A stretch of 64,000 nt of DNA from Terriglobales bacterium (GTDB lineage: Bacteria; Acidobacteriota; Terriglobia; Terriglobales; Acidobacteriaceae), in contig DASRER010000002.1 in the NCBI GenBank assembly GCA_035651995.1, forward strand, positions 62,001-126,000. Direction: 5' to 3'. Positions within the stretch are counted from its first letter, which is position 1, and the number at the start of each line of letters is the position of its first letter. A program made the position numbers and the translations under genes. Of this stretch, positions 1-9,104 are shown piece after piece. The notes under the pieces were generated by a model that saw only the letters and a list, made by a program, of their open reading frames with translations, was not told the origin of the DNA and searched no databases.

Positions 1-253
1 GCGCGACGACTCCACCAACAACTTCCTGATCGCCATAATGACCTTTGGCGAAGGCTGGCATAACAACCATCACGCGCACCCCGGTTCCGCCCGCCACGGT
101 CTGGCCTGGTGGGAGTTCGACATCAACTGGTACGGAATCCAGTTCCTGCGCCTCTTCGGCCTGGCGAAGAAGATCAAGGTCGCGCACCTTCCCGAGCGCG
201 CCGCTGAGCAACAACCCTCTTCGACGTCCGGCCCCGAACTGATCTCCGCATGA
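1..253 (+). CDS. Fatty acid desaturase, C-terminal part (cut by window edge)
   Basis: The reading frame is open from base 2 and ends with TGA at 251-253. The visible 83 residues carry the third histidine box of membrane fatty-acid desaturases (EGWHNNHH) followed by [21 protein letters not shown], a tail typical of acyl-CoA/acyl-lipid delta-9 desaturases. These enzymes are integral membrane di-iron proteins that insert a double bond into saturated acyl chains and so adjust membrane fluidity. The first two histidine boxes and the membrane helices lie upstream of the window. A strong terminator follows 28 bases after the stop, so this is the last gene of its transcript. The family call is firm; substrate and regiospecificity are inferred. 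Confidence 0.9.
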   Translation, partial: RDDSTNNFLIAIMTFGEGWHNNHHAHPGSARHGLAWWEFDINWYGIQFLRLFGLAKKIKVAHLPERAAEQQPSSTSGPELISA

Positions 254-280
254 CCTTCGTCAACTGAAATAAGCATGGGG

Positions 281-310
281 CCCGGCCGCCCTCGGCCGGG
301 TCTTCGTTTT
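281..310 (+). terminator. Rho-independent terminator after the desaturase gene
   Basis: A perfect 8-bp GC stem (CCCGGCCG / CGGCCGGG) with a 4-base loop is followed by TCTTCGTTTT. It lies 28 bases downstream of the desaturase stop codon and on the same strand. Confidence 0.8.
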
Positions 311-346
311 GCGAGGACGATGTAGCCGAGCGCCGAATCGCAGCGA

Positions 347-352
347 TAAAAT
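347..352 (+). promoter_or_regulatory. -10 box (TAAAAT) just upstream of the kinase start
   Basis: TAAAAT ends 9 bases before the ATG at 362. No Shine-Dalgarno sequence fits in between, so the transcript would begin within about three bases of the start codon. No convincing -35 box was seen. It follows directly after the upstream terminator, as expected for a new transcription unit. Confidence 0.4.
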
Positions 353-361
353 CACTGCGGC

Positions 362-1273
362 ATGCGCATCTCCAGCCGCCGCGGCACGATCGTGTTCTTC
401 ATCATTCTCGGCGCCATTCTTGTGGGCGTCGCGGTGGCGCTCAATGTCAGCTGGATCATCCGCAACCTGCATGAGATCGGCACCCTGATCCTGGGCGCGA
501 TTTTCTTCGCCATCATCATCGCCGGCCTGATTCTCAACACCATCTTCCTGGTGCGCGAAATCCGCCGCAACGAGCAGCACGACAGCTTCATCAACGCGGT
601 CACCCACGAACTGAAGACGCCCATCGCCTCCATCCGCCTGTACCTGGAAACTCTGGAATCGCGCTCGCTCGATGACCGGCAGCGGCGCCAGTTCTACGGC
701 ATCATGCGCGACGACACCGACCGCCTGCTCGGCACGGTCGAACAGGTCTTGAAGGCCGGCGAGGCGGGGCAGAAGCGCGGACCATCGCATCCGGTGGAAT
801 TGGAGTTTTCCGAGCTGGTGCAGCAGTGCCTCGACCTGGCGCGCACGCGCTACAACCTGCCTTCGGAGGCGTTGCGCTACGCCGTGGCGCCTTCCAACGG
901 ACATCGTCCTGCCGTCCTGGGCGATCCCGACGAGCTGCGCACCGCCATCGGCAACGTACTCGACAACGCCATCAAGTACTCGGGCGGCAAGGTCAGCGTG
1001 GCCGTCGAGGTCTTCGAGCCCGATGAGAAGACAGTCGCGGTTCGCGTTACCGATCGCGGCATTGGCATCCCGCGCGGAGAGCTGCGCCGCATCTTCAAGC
1101 GCTTCTACCGCGTCCGCAATCGCGCCGTGGGAGAAGTGAAAGGCACCGGGCTCGGTTTGTTCATCGTCCGCAGCATCACGCGCCGCCATGGCGGCGACGT
1201 GCTCGCCGAAAGCGCCGGCGAAGGCCAGGGCGCGACCGTCACCATCCGCCTGCCACGGGTCCGCGCCGCATGA
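362..1273 (+). CDS. Membrane sensor histidine kinase
   Basis: 303 residues. Two membrane helices (about residues 10-31 and 42-64) enclose only a very short periplasmic loop, so there is no extracellular sensor domain and the signal is probably sensed in or near the membrane. A HisKA dimerization domain follows, with phospho-acceptor His82 in THELKTP. The HATPase domain shows an N box (NVLDNAIKYS), a G1 box (DRGIGIP) and a G2 box (GTGLGLFIV). The stop overlaps the start of the response regulator gene by four bases (ATGA), so the two are translationally coupled and are cognate partners. The family assignment is firm; the stimulus is unknown. Confidence 0.93.
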   Translation: MRISSRRGTIVFFIILGAILVGVAVALNVSWIIRNLHEIGTLILGAIFFAIIIAGLILNTIFLVREIRRNEQHDSFINAVTHELKTPIASIRLYLETLESRSLDDRQRRQFYGIMRDDTDRLLGTVEQVLKAGEAGQKRGPSHPVELEFSELVQQCLDLARTRYNLPSEALRYAVAPSNGHRPAVLGDPDELRTAIGNVLDNAIKYSGGKVSVAVEVFEPDEKTVAVRVTDRGIGIPRGELRRIFKRFYRVRNRAVGEVKGTGLGLFIVRSITRRHGGDVLAESAGEGQGATVTIRLPRVRAA

Positions 1274-2049
1274 GCCGCCTGCTCATTGTGGAGGACGAGG
1301 CGCACCTCGCCGACGGCCTGCGCTTCAATCTCGAAGCCGAAGGCCACTCGGCCGAAGTAGTTTCCACCGGCGAAGCGGCGCTGGAAAAATTACTGTCGCA
1401 TGCGAACCCGTACGACGCCGTCGTCCTCGACGTGATGCTCCCCGGCATCGACGGCTTCCAGGTCGTGACCGAATTGCGACGCGCGAACCAGTATCTCCCG
1501 GTGCTGATGCTGACGGCGCGCGGCCGTCCGGAAGACGTGCTGAAGGGATTCGAGTCCGGCGCCGACGACTATCTGCCCAAGCCCTTCGAGCTCGCCATCC
1601 TGATGGCGCGCATCCACGGCCTGCTGCGCCGCAGCGATTGGACGCGCAATCACGCGCCGCGGCCGGCCGCCTCCGAGAACCGCGAAGCGGCCCCCGCCAA
1701 CGACGTAGTTTCCTTCAACGGTAAGACGGTCGATTTCCGCTCACTCGAACTTCGCGCCGCCGGGCGCACCATCCACCTCACCATGATGGAGGCTGACCTG
1801 CTCCGCCACCTGATCCGCAACAACGGCCAGGTCGTCTCCCGCCGATCTTTATTGGAGGATGTGTGGGGGCTGCGCGAAGACACCGACACCCGCGCCATCG
1901 ACAATTTCATCGTGCGCCTGCGCCGCTACATCGAGCGCGAACCCGCGCGCCCTCGGCATCTGCTCACCGTGCGCGGCGTCGGATACAAGTTCATCCTGGA
2001 GCCCGCCGCCGAGGAAAAGAAAGCGCGCCTCAGCCGCTGGCGCGCTTAG
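1270..2049 (+). CDS. OmpR/PhoB-family response regulator
   Basis: 259 residues. An N-terminal receiver domain has the acidic pocket (VEDE near the start), the phospho-acceptor Asp54 in LDVMLPG and the conserved Lys in LPKPF. A linker of about 30 residues rich in Ala/Pro leads to a C-terminal winged-helix DNA-binding domain of the Trans_reg_C type (LTMMEADLLRHLIRNNGQVVSR, RAIDNFIVRLRRYIE, VRGVGYKF). It overlaps the upstream kinase gene by four bases and should be phosphorylated by that kinase. Target genes cannot be read from the sequence. Confidence 0.94.
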   Translation: MSRLLIVEDEAHLADGLRFNLEAEGHSAEVVSTGEAALEKLLSHANPYDAVVLDVMLPGIDGFQVVTELRRANQYLPVLMLTARGRPEDVLKGFESGADDYLPKPFELAILMARIHGLLRRSDWTRNHAPRPAASENREAAPANDVVSFNGKTVDFRSLELRAAGRTIHLTMMEADLLRHLIRNNGQVVSRRSLLEDVWGLREDTDTRAIDNFIVRLRRYIEREPARPRHLLTVRGVGYKFILEPAAEEKKARLSRWRA

Positions 2050-2062
2050 CTTCGATTCTGAT

Positions 2063-2135
2063 GTCATCCTGAGCGAAGCAAATTAGCCCGGCCAAGCCGG
2101 ACTGATCTTGTGAAGTCGGACGATCCCTGCCCGCA
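2063..2135 (+). repeat. Dispersed repeat, family A (copy 1)
   Basis: This stretch begins GTCATCCTGAGCGAAGCAAA and ends with GATCCCTGCCCGCA. A second copy with the same ends lies at 9012-9083. Between the conserved ends there is a short GC hairpin (AGCCCGGCCAAGCCGGACT here). It sits in the gap between the convergent response regulator gene and the ccm operon. Confidence 0.75.
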
Positions 2136-2157
2136 TCCGCGAACTCGGGGGCCACGG

Positions 2158-2271
2158 CTACTTCTTTTCCTCGAACTCCTCGCGCAACCGCTTCACCCGC
2201 TGCCCCAGGCTCAACAGATACCCGATGTGGACCACCCACGTCAGAATGTAAGCCGCATAGAGGAACTTCAT
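2158..2271 (-). CDS. ccmD: CcmD, cytochrome c maturation small membrane protein
   Basis: A 37-codon gene below most length cut-offs. It encodes one membrane helix with the pattern MKFLYAAYILTWVVHIGYLL followed by a strongly charged tail (RVKRLREEFEEKK). This one-helix-plus-charged-tail layout and the length are typical of CcmD, which stabilizes the CcmABC-E haem handover complex in the cytoplasmic membrane. Its ATG overlaps the stop of ccmC by three bases (ATGA), so translation is coupled. It is the last gene of the ccm operon seen here. The call rests on position, length and topology, since CcmD sequences are poorly conserved. Confidence 0.85.
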   Translation of the reverse strand: MKFLYAAYILTWVVHIGYLLSLGQRVKRLREEFEEKK

Positions 2272-2948
2272 CGCGCCGCCGCCCCCTCAACGGTTTGTTC
2301 GTCCAACCGCTGCCGCGCGCGCTCCAGTTGATACCGCAGCGCGATCAGCAGCAGGGCAAAACACGTAAACGCCAGCCAGTTCCACAGTACCGGCGGCCAC
2401 ATCGAGGGATCGAGCCCCGAGCCCTCGCCGCCGCCGATCACCGGCTGTGGATGCTGCGTGCGGAAAATGCGGTTCGACACGTACACCAGCGGCACGTCCA
2501 CGAACCCGAAGACGGCCAGCACCGCCGCCATCAGCGGCGCCTGTCCGCTTGTCGAGAACCGGCGCAGCACCAGATAGCTGATGTAGATGAGCCACATCAC
2601 CAGCGTTGTCGTAAGGCGCGCGTCCCACGTCCACCAGATGCCCCACACAGGCTTCGCCCACAGCATCCCCTGGATCAGCACCGTGGTGCAGAACACCACG
2701 CCGACCTCCGCCGACGCCGCCGCCACCGCATCGCTTTTGCCGTCGCGCCTGGCCAGGTACACGAGCGACGCGATGAAGTTGGCGAAGAAGCAGGCGAAGG
2801 CCGTCATCGCCGAGCCGAAGTGGTAATAGAAGATGCGCTGCACGTCGCCCATCGTGCTCTCGGTCGGCGCCACCTCCAACCCCTGGTACAGCCCCCAGGA
2901 GAGCAGTGCCAGCGTGAGCACGGCGAAGATCGTGGTTTTGTTTTTCAT
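2268..2948 (-). CDS. ccmC: CcmC haem transporter/handling protein of cytochrome c maturation
   Basis: 226 residues with six membrane helices. The tryptophan-rich haem-handling WWD motif is present as WGIWWTWDARLT, and a conserved His occurs in FYYHFGSAM before it. CcmC presents haem to the chaperone CcmE on the periplasmic side. The gene overlaps ccmB by four bases upstream and ccmD by three or four downstream, so the operon is tightly packed. The length matches the family. Confidence 0.94.
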   Translation of the reverse strand: MKNKTTIFAVLTLALLSWGLYQGLEVAPTESTMGDVQRIFYYHFGSAMTAFACFFANFIASLVYLARRDGKSDAVAAASAEVGVVFCTTVLIQGMLWAKPVWGIWWTWDARLTTTLVMWLIYISYLVLRRFSTSGQAPLMAAVLAVFGFVDVPLVYVSNRIFRTQHPQPVIGGGEGSGLDPSMWPPVLWNWLAFTCFALLLIALRYQLERARQRLDEQTVEGAAAR

Positions 2949-3640
2949 TCTGCGTTGAGCACAGTCTCAAACAGCAGCAGACACACCGTGGTAAACACCA
3001 CGTCGTAGACCCCGAGCAGTTCTATCCAGAAGCGCGCCGACCCGTCGCCGGTCAGCACCAGCGTGGTGGCCGAAACCATGCCCAGGATCGCCGGCAGCGA
3101 AATCGGAAACAGCAGCAGCGGCAGCATGACCTCGCGGCTTCGCGTCCGCAGCGAGAGCGCGGCGAAAAACGTCCCGTTCACCACCAGCGCCCACGTTCCC
3201 ATCATCGCAATGGCGATGAGCTGCTCCGGCGGCCCCACCGAGCGCAGGTTGTAGAACACGATGAACAGCGGCGCCATCACCGCTTCCAGCAAGACCACGA
3301 AGAGAAAGTTGCCCGCAGCTTTTGCCAAAAACAGCGCATTCGCCGGCGCCGGCGACGCCCTGAATCCATCGAGCACCTGGTTGTGCATCTCGCGCGCCCA
3401 GGTCTGGTTCAGCGCCACGACCGACGCAAACAGAAACGACGTCCAGATCAGACCGCCCGCGATTTTGCGCGACTCTTCCGCTGTGGGATCGAAGGCGAAG
3501 CTGAAGATGACCACCACCAGCAGCCCGAAGAAGATCATCGAGTTGATGGCGTCTTTGGAGCGCCACTCGAGCCGGAGGTCCTTGGCGAGGCTGGCGCGCG
3601 TGATCGTGAGCAGGGCGCTCACAAGTCGTCGCTCCTCCAC
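2945..3640 (-). CDS. ccmB: CcmB, membrane subunit of the haem maturation ABC complex
   Basis: 231 residues, about six membrane helices, matching CcmB in length and pattern (KDLRLEWRSKDAINSMIFFG near the N-terminus). With CcmA and CcmC it forms the ABC-type complex that releases haem-loaded CcmE. The start overlaps the 3' end of ccmA by about 20 bases and the stop overlaps ccmC by four, so the subunits are translated together. Confidence 0.93.
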   Translation of the reverse strand: MEERRLVSALLTITRASLAKDLRLEWRSKDAINSMIFFGLLVVVIFSFAFDPTAEESRKIAGGLIWTSFLFASVVALNQTWAREMHNQVLDGFRASPAPANALFLAKAAGNFLFVVLLEAVMAPLFIVFYNLRSVGPPEQLIAIAMMGTWALVVNGTFFAALSLRTRSREVMLPLLLFPISLPAILGMVSATTLVLTGDGSARFWIELLGVYDVVFTTVCLLLFETVLNAE

Positions 3641-4371
3641 TCCATGCGCAGCGATACGGTGGAGGTAAACTGCGCGCTTCGGGCCGGAGCGCTGCCCCCC
3701 TGGTCGGTAATGCGCCCGGCTTCCATGCTGACGTAGTTGTCGGCCACGCCATCCAGCAGCGCCGGCTGGTGCGTGATCAGGACCACCGTGCGTCCGGCGT
3801 CGCGCAGCGTGGCAAGCGCGTCCACCATGTGCTGCGCCGATCCTGGGTCCACGTTCGAAAACGGTTCGTCGAGCAGCAGTAGCGCCGGATCGTGAACGAT
3901 CGCGCGCGCCAGCGACAACCGTTGCCGCATTCCCTGCGAGTACTGACCTACGCGGCGCCGCAGCTTGGGATCGAGTTGCACCGCTTCGATCACATCGTGG
4001 CAGCGGCGCTCATCGTCAATTCCGTACAGGCAGGCGGTGTAGCGCAGGTTCTCCAGCCCGCTGAGTTGGTCGTAAAGCAGCGGCGCGTGCGGCATATACC
4101 CGATGCGCTCGGCCATCTCGCGCAGGTCGGCGCTGCCGAACACGGCCACGCGTCCTCGCGTGGGCTTCATCAACCCGGCGATGATGCGCAACAGCGTGCT
4201 CTTCCCCGCCCCATTTTCCCCGACGATGACATGCAGCTTCCCTTGCGCGAAGTCGGCTGTCGCGTCGCGCAACGCGACGGAGGGGCCGAATACTTTGCTC
4301 ACCGCCGAAAGCTCGACGGCCGGCGTGGCGTCGCACGCTTGCTTGCGCGTGGAATAGTCCGATGTGCTCAC
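3619..4371 (-). CDS. ccmA: CcmA, ATPase subunit of the cytochrome c maturation ABC complex
   Basis: 250 residues with the chosen GTG start at 4371. That start overlaps the ccmE stop as GTGA, and the homology begins a few residues later (VELSAVSKVFG). Walker A is GENGAGKST, the ABC signature is YSQGMRQRLSLARAI, and Walker B is LLLLDEP. The longer open frame up to 4506 runs antisense to nothing useful and lies inside ccmE, so it is rejected as a start. CcmA hydrolyses ATP to free holo-CcmE from CcmC. The C-terminus extends about 20 residues past the usual NBD end. Confidence 0.93.
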   Translation of the reverse strand: MSTSDYSTRKQACDATPAVELSAVSKVFGPSVALRDATADFAQGKLHVIVGENGAGKSTLLRIIAGLMKPTRGRVAVFGSADLREMAERIGYMPHAPLLYDQLSGLENLRYTACLYGIDDERRCHDVIEAVQLDPKLRRRVGQYSQGMRQRLSLARAIVHDPALLLLDEPFSNVDPGSAQHMVDALATLRDAGRTVVLITHQPALLDGVADNYVSMEAGRITDQGGSAPARSAQFTSTVSLRMEWRSDDL

Positions 4372-4877
4372 TGCGTGCTGGGTGCGGATGGCGAATTCGC
4401 AGGCGCGCTCGCGCTCGCCGTCGCGGCCGGTTTCGCCTCGGACTTCGGCGCAGCCGGCTGCGCCCCCGGCTTGCTGCCATCCTGCGGCGCGTACTTCGAT
4501 GCGCACTTCGCCTGGATCTGCTTGGCGTGGAACACGCCGTCGCGGCCGAAGCTGCCGTCAGCCAGCGCCTGCGAATCGTCCTTGAACGTGTCCGGCGGGG
4601 CCTCGGCGCCGGTGTACTCAACCTGCAGCACGTGTCCCTGCTCCACCAGGTTGAACTCCAGGTGCGTGCCGCGGCGCTTGATCGAGCCCGGGGCCACGTT
4701 GCCGGCCACGCGCAGCCGCTTGCTGTAAGCGCTGTCGCCCATGCCGCGCAGTTCCGCGATTGTCACGTAATAGCTCTTACTTTGCTCGACGCCGGTCCAG
4801 GCCAAATACGCCAGCGCCAGCACGATCACACCGATCGCCGCGCCGAAACGAACGTACTTGGATTGCGTGTTCGCCAT
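4368..4877 (-). CDS. ccmE: CcmE haem chaperone, CxxxY variant
   Basis: 169 residues. An N-terminal signal anchor (about residues 9-28) is followed by the OB-fold beta-barrel domain (RVAGNVAPGSIKR, GTHLEFNLVE, LQVEYTGAEAPPDTFKD, GVFHAKQIQAKC). In most CcmE proteins the haem is bound covalently by His of an HxxxY motif; here the position is Cys125 in CASKY (C125-x3-Y129). Such CxxxY CcmE proteins are known from archaea and some deltaproteobacterial lineages, usually with a ccm operon lacking ccmH, and no ccmH or ccmF is seen in this window. The last 40 residues are a low-complexity Ala/Pro/Ser tail. It is the first gene of the ccm operon. Confidence 0.92.
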   Translation of the reverse strand: MANTQSKYVRFGAAIGVIVLALAYLAWTGVEQSKSYYVTIAELRGMGDSAYSKRLRVAGNVAPGSIKRRGTHLEFNLVEQGHVLQVEYTGAEAPPDTFKDDSQALADGSFGRDGVFHAKQIQAKCASKYAPQDGSKPGAQPAAPKSEAKPAATASASAPANSPSAPSTQ

Positions 4878-4993
4878 CTGTCAAAAGCCTATGCTCGCCC
4901 TCATCAAGGGTCAAGTGAACCCCATTCTGGCAGAGGTCGCAAAGCGGCGCTGTGACGACAGTCACGGCCCGAGAACAGGCGACGCCAGCTCAG

Positions 4994-5443
4994 TCAGCCG
5001 CCGCCGCGCAATGAGTCCGCGCCGGCGGCGTCGCGGTACTGCCACGCGCCGGCCATGGTTGCCGCCACGATCGCCACCAGGTACACCGCGATCGATTCGC
5101 CAACCAGCCTGCGCGGCATGAATCGCAGCTCAGCCCAAAAGATGTCGGCCACGCTCAGGCAGAACCACACAGCGAGGCCGGCCATCGCGGCGGTTTTCGG
5201 GCCGGGGCCGTGGAACGATCTCATCGACGCATACAACCACATCGTGACCACGCCTAGCGCGAAGACGCCCACGTTGAACACAACTACAAACTCGGTATTG
5301 GGAATCGGAAATCTGCTGATGCCGGCCACCGCCATTTGCCACTCCTGGCCGTAGAACATCCATGCTGGAACACCCAGCACCATGACCACCAGCCACCACA
5401 GCAGCGCGCCTGTGAGTACCCTGCCGAAGTTCACCTTGCGCAT
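4994..5443 (-). CDS. Small four-helix membrane protein of unknown function
   Basis: 149 residues. Four hydrophobic segments are visible (about residues 10-30, 52-72, 84-105 and 118-137). The family was not recognised. The C-terminus is a short polar, Gly-rich tail. It lies on the same strand as the downstream ccm operon, 116 bases before ccmE, and 40 bases after the VWA gene, so co-transcription with either is possible. The start is the first ATG and gives a plausible positively charged N-terminus (MRKVNFGR). Confidence 0.7.
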   Translation of the reverse strand: MRKVNFGRVLTGALLWWLVVMVLGVPAWMFYGQEWQMAVAGISRFPIPNTEFVVVFNVGVFALGVVTMWLYASMRSFHGPGPKTAAMAGLAVWFCLSVADIFWAELRFMPRRLVGESIAVYLVAIVAATMAGAWQYRDAAGADSLRGGG

Positions 5444-5483
5444 CGAGTCCTCCCCGCGGCGCCCGCGGCACGCCGGGTTCCGC

Positions 5484-7250
5484 TCAGTTGCCGGACCGCG
5501 CCGGAATCTCGGCAGTCCCGGTCACCGTGCCGAGCAGCCCGGAGCGATTGTCGCGAACCCCGATTTTCAGAACATACTTCCCCGGCGCCAGTTGCAGGTT
5601 CTGGCTAAACTCGAAGCGCCCGGCCATCAGTTGCGAGAAAACCTTAGGTTTGACAGCCACGTTATACGTTTCCGCCACGTTGTTTACCAGCTTCCCCGCC
5701 GGAGTAAAGGCCTGGACTACGAAGTCCACGCTGGCGGCCTGCCCGCCGTCGCCCTTGGCGACAAAGGTGAGCGTATGCGGGTTCACGCCATAGTCCACCC
5801 GCAGCGGTGCACCGGCCGACGGTGTCACCCTCACCGCAAACGTCACCGTGCTCACGTCGCTCGAGCCGAACGACATCGCTTCCACGAACTCGCGCTTGCT
5901 GACCTCCTGCGCCGCCTGCACCAGGCGCGCCGGGTCGTAGGCAAAGTAGCCCTTGCGCGCGCGCACCTTCGCGCCCTTGCGGTCCACCTTCACCTCGATC
6001 TTGCGGTACTTGCCGTCCCATTCCTTACTGTCGGGGTAGTAGCCGAGGGTGTAGTAGTTGGAGCCGTCGGCGACGCTGAGTCCAATCGCGCGGTCGATCT
6101 CGTTCCGGTTGTAATAAGCGCGGCCTCCGGTCTCCTCCGCCACCTGCTCCATCGCCAAGTGCGAATCAGGCTGTGACGCCGACCGGAACGGATCGTTGGC
6201 GACCCTTTCCGCCTGCGTGGTCTGCGCTCCACTTGTGCGCGTGGTCCACGCATTCGCCAGGTCGTTTCTGGGCAGCGCCACCAGGCCGCGTGCGTCGATC
6301 GGATAGACGGCGATCTGATCCGCCGCCAGCAGCGCCGCGGTCCTCACCAGCACGTCTCCATAGTATTCAACCGCACGCGTATAGCTCGGACCGTTGGCCG
6401 GGTCATACGACAGCGGAAAGAATCCCGACAGCCAGAGCAGGTTCTTGCGCCCCGGATACGCCGCGGCATGCGCAGCGATCTGCCGAAGCGCGGCGAACGT
6501 ATTCAGCATCCCCATGCGGCGGCGCTCGGTCTCGCTGAACGCGAACGCATCCTGAATGGCCTGCGCGACCCGCGGCACTTCCGCGAAGTAGGCTCCGTCA
6601 GCGCTGGGACTCGGCCGGCCGCTGTCTTCGTCGCTGGCAAGCGCCGCGGGCTGCGCGATGATGCGATCGATCGCCGCGGTCAGGATCCTCGGATCGCTCG
6701 TAAAGTCCTGCACCAGCGTTGCGTGGTTCGCGAGCAGATAGATGCATACCTGCTGGTCCTGTTGAACGGTTTTCAGGTATTTCAAGACGTCCTGCTTGGC
6801 CCGGTTCTGGTCTGCCAGCGGCGTGTTCAGCAGATCGAGCAGCAGAATCGTCGGTGGCCGGTTCACCGGCGGCGCGAAATTGGTGAACACTCCCGGCGGC
6901 AAATTGCGCCGCGCCACCGCCGCCGCGCCTGGCTCGGGGGGAGCGTATTCCTGCGCCTGAAAGACGCGGATGTTCTGCGGTTTTCCGTTTTCCAGCACCT
7001 TGAACTGCGCCGCCTGCAACCCGGTCACTGGTTTTCCGTTTTCCGTTACAACCGCGTCAATCAGCACAAGCCCGGTCGCGGTGCGCAGCACGGCTCCGGG
7101 CGTTCCCGGCGGAAGCGATTCCACCGCGGATTGTCCGCCGGCTGCCGGCTGGCTGGCCTGGCCAATGCACGGACAGCTTGCCAGGCAGAAAACAAGCCAC
7201 AAACTCACACACGCTGGCGTTGCGGCATTCGCGCAATGTCGCATTTCCAT
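5484..7250 (-). CDS. Secreted VWFA-related acidobacterial domain protein
   Basis: 588 residues with an N-terminal hydrophobic export segment ending near a Cys/Ala stretch (CLASCPCIGQA), compatible with a signal peptide. After a short beta-rich region (VVTENGKPVTGLQAAQFKVLENGKPQ), which is typical of this family, comes a von Willebrand A fold starting at ILLLDLLNTP. The usual MIDAS DxSxS is replaced by DLLNT, the form common in this acidobacterial family. A C-terminal beta-sandwich region follows (LAPGKYVLKIGVRD). The role is unknown; VWA domains usually bind proteins. A paralogue lies at 14816-16945. Confidence 0.88.
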   Translation of the reverse strand: MEMRHCANAATPACVSLWLVFCLASCPCIGQASQPAAGGQSAVESLPPGTPGAVLRTATGLVLIDAVVTENGKPVTGLQAAQFKVLENGKPQNIRVFQAQEYAPPEPGAAAVARRNLPPGVFTNFAPPVNRPPTILLLDLLNTPLADQNRAKQDVLKYLKTVQQDQQVCIYLLANHATLVQDFTSDPRILTAAIDRIIAQPAALASDEDSGRPSPSADGAYFAEVPRVAQAIQDAFAFSETERRRMGMLNTFAALRQIAAHAAAYPGRKNLLWLSGFFPLSYDPANGPSYTRAVEYYGDVLVRTAALLAADQIAVYPIDARGLVALPRNDLANAWTTRTSGAQTTQAERVANDPFRSASQPDSHLAMEQVAEETGGRAYYNRNEIDRAIGLSVADGSNYYTLGYYPDSKEWDGKYRKIEVKVDRKGAKVRARKGYFAYDPARLVQAAQEVSKREFVEAMSFGSSDVSTVTFAVRVTPSAGAPLRVDYGVNPHTLTFVAKGDGGQAASVDFVVQAFTPAGKLVNNVAETYNVAVKPKVFSQLMAGRFEFSQNLQLAPGKYVLKIGVRDNRSGLLGTVTGTAEIPARSGN

Positions 7251-7391
7251 CCTCCAACATCACAAACGGCTGACCGTTGCCCGCTGAGGGCGTCGCCGAC
7301 CGGCAGCTTACGCGCAAATCGCCATCGAGTCGAGCTTACGCGTGCTCGCAAGCAAGCCGCCGCGTGATACGAGTCGCATTCCCCGGCAGCG

Positions 7392-7397
7392 TATAAT
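7392..7397 (+). promoter_or_regulatory. -10 box of thiC (TATAAT)
   Basis: A perfect TATAAT lies 35 bases before the thiC ATG. A GGAG ribosome binding site is at 7421-7424. The leader between them is too short for a TPP riboswitch, and no TPP-aptamer core was found upstream either. Confidence 0.55.
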
Positions 7398-7408
7398 TTT
7401 CTGTTTGA

Positions 7409-8881
<1,473 letters not shown>

Positions 8882-8902
8882 AGATCGAGCAGATTCCTGC
8901 GA

Positions 8903-9083
8903 TGGAGCCTGGCCGCCCGCGGCCGGGCATTTCCGCGCAAGCCGAAGCTGCGCGATGGAGCGGCGGGCGCCCTCGCCCACCAGCGCACCACCGCTGCCGT
9001 TCATCGAAGCTGTCATCCTGAGCGAAGCAAAACAGCCCGGCGATTGCCGGGCTTTTGCGGAGTCGAAGGATCCCTGCCCGCAC
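8903..9083 (+). repeat. Repeat cluster after thiC (hairpin elements and family A copy 2)
   Basis: This 223-base gap holds three elements in a row. GGCCGCCCGCGGCC at about 8910-8924 is a hairpin that may also end thiC transcription. GGAGCGGCGGGCGCCCTCGC near 8957-8976 is a relative of the GCGGACGCCCTCGTCCGC family. A second copy of repeat family A lies at 9012-9083 (GTCATCCTGAGCGAAGCAAA to GGATCCCTGCCCGCA). Confidence 0.65.
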
Positions 9084-9104
9084 CACTGCGCTTCAGGAGA
9101 CTGC

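Noticed and set aside
260-1189. 309-codon minus-strand frame opposite the first histidine kinase
   Set aside because: It is an antisense shadow; the plus-strand frame carries all kinase motifs.
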